Part shown: piece after piece, positions 58,891 through 58,976 of the stretch
How positions within the stretch are numbered: position 1 is the stretch's first letter
Layout: every line of letters starts with the position of its first letter
Assembly: GCA_001822075.1 (NCBI GenBank)
Contig: MHPK01000006.1
Location: forward strand, 1-58,976
Direction: 5' to 3'
Length of the DNA: 58,976 nt
Source of the DNA: Candidatus Staskawiczbacteria bacterium RIFOXYB1_FULL_38_37
GTDB lineage: Bacteria > Patescibacteriota > Minisyncoccia > Minisyncoccales > Staskawiczbacteraceae
Made by a program: the position numbers and the translations under genes
Notes under the pieces: generated by a model
The model's database searches: none
The model's input: only the letters and a program-made list of their open reading frames with translations
Told to the model about the DNA's origin: nothing

Positions 58891-58976
58891 TTATAACTTC
58901 TTGCCCACGAATTCCGCGAATTCCGCGAGCCTGCAAGAATACCCCCACTCATTATCATACCAACCAATAACTTTTA
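58891..58976 (-). CDS. gap: Glyceraldehyde-3-phosphate dehydrogenase, C-terminal end (partial)
   Basis: The last 27 codons enter from the right edge: KVIGWYDNEWGYSCRLAEFA, then EFVGKKL and stop. The WYDNEWGYSCRL block is the C-terminal signature of GAPDH (EC 1.2.1.12). Truncated by the window. It precedes pduL-ackA-ppsA on the same strand but a terminator separates them. Confidence 0.92.
   Translation of the reverse strand, partial: KVIGWYDNEWGYSCRLAEFAEFVGKKL

Overview
The window looks like part of a Candidate Phyla Radiation (Patescibacteria, Parcubacteria-type) chromosome. Evidence: AT-rich housekeeping genes, nearly all on the minus strand; intron-filled 16S and 23S rRNA genes; a release factor 1 lacking its N-terminal domain; a MurF ligase fused to a membrane domain; short acetate kinase and EF-Ts proteins; and large Cys-rich surface proteins. 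TGA is used as an ordinary stop, so this is not a UGA-recoding lineage. This placement is inference from gene content and was not tested by phylogeny.

Layout. 1-6.5 kb: cell surface (zincin-like metallopeptidase, 1389-aa Cys-repeat surface protein, sortase, CAP-domain protein). 6.6-13.9 kb: a colinear minus-strand operon serS - alpha/beta hydrolase - membrane-MurF - DegT aminotransferase - yjbQ - femX-like - ftsQ, ending in a terminator at 6574-6598. 14.0-17.3 kb: a type II restriction-modification pair and a 47-aa protein inserted between serS and lysS. 17.5-18.3 kb: an isolated PEP-CTERM protein. 18.4-21.7 kb: mreC-mreD-PBP2 shape operon. 21.8-29.1 kb: 5S and a 23S gene carrying five group I introns. 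29.7-34.2 kb: short, GC-richer genes with their own promoter, Shine-Dalgarno site and terminator, interspersed with a channel-like protein, ychF and tRNA-Ala. 34.3-38.0 kb: greA and a second large surface protein. 38.2-41.6 kb: 16S with a group I intron, a second LAGLIDADG insertion of unclear type, and a displaced anti-Shine-Dalgarno sequence. 41.9-42.6 kb: a RelBE/YafQ-type toxin-antitoxin pair framed by a duplicated promoter. 42.6-44.0 kb: an [FeFe]-hydrogenase-like H-cluster domain protein and a membrane partner. 44.1-46.2 kb: hypothetical protein, AbrB-like protein, free-standing endonuclease, tRNA-Thr. 46.2-50.5 kb: rpmE, rpsB, tsf, prfA, and a lytic transglycosylase. 50.6-59.0 kb: L25, ferredoxin, aldolase, PfkB kinase, TrpR-like regulator, PEP synthase, acetate kinase, PduL and the end of GAPDH, suggesting fermentation to acetate with substrate-level ATP.

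Most unusual features. (1) Two group I introns sit 14 nt apart in helix 69 of 23S. The isolated 14-nt exon carries compensatory changes that preserve the helix. (2) Two unrelated genes start at a GTG buried in the 3' arm of the same long inverted-repeat leader, which has a competing internal arm. (3) Short GC palindromes are inserted in frame in at least eight housekeeping proteins and also occur in rRNA expansion segments. (4) The 16S 3' end reads GGATCA without an adjacent anti-SD. A CTCCTTT lies about 157 nt further on, inside a hairpin. Core genes here lack SD sites, while the small orphan genes have strong ones.
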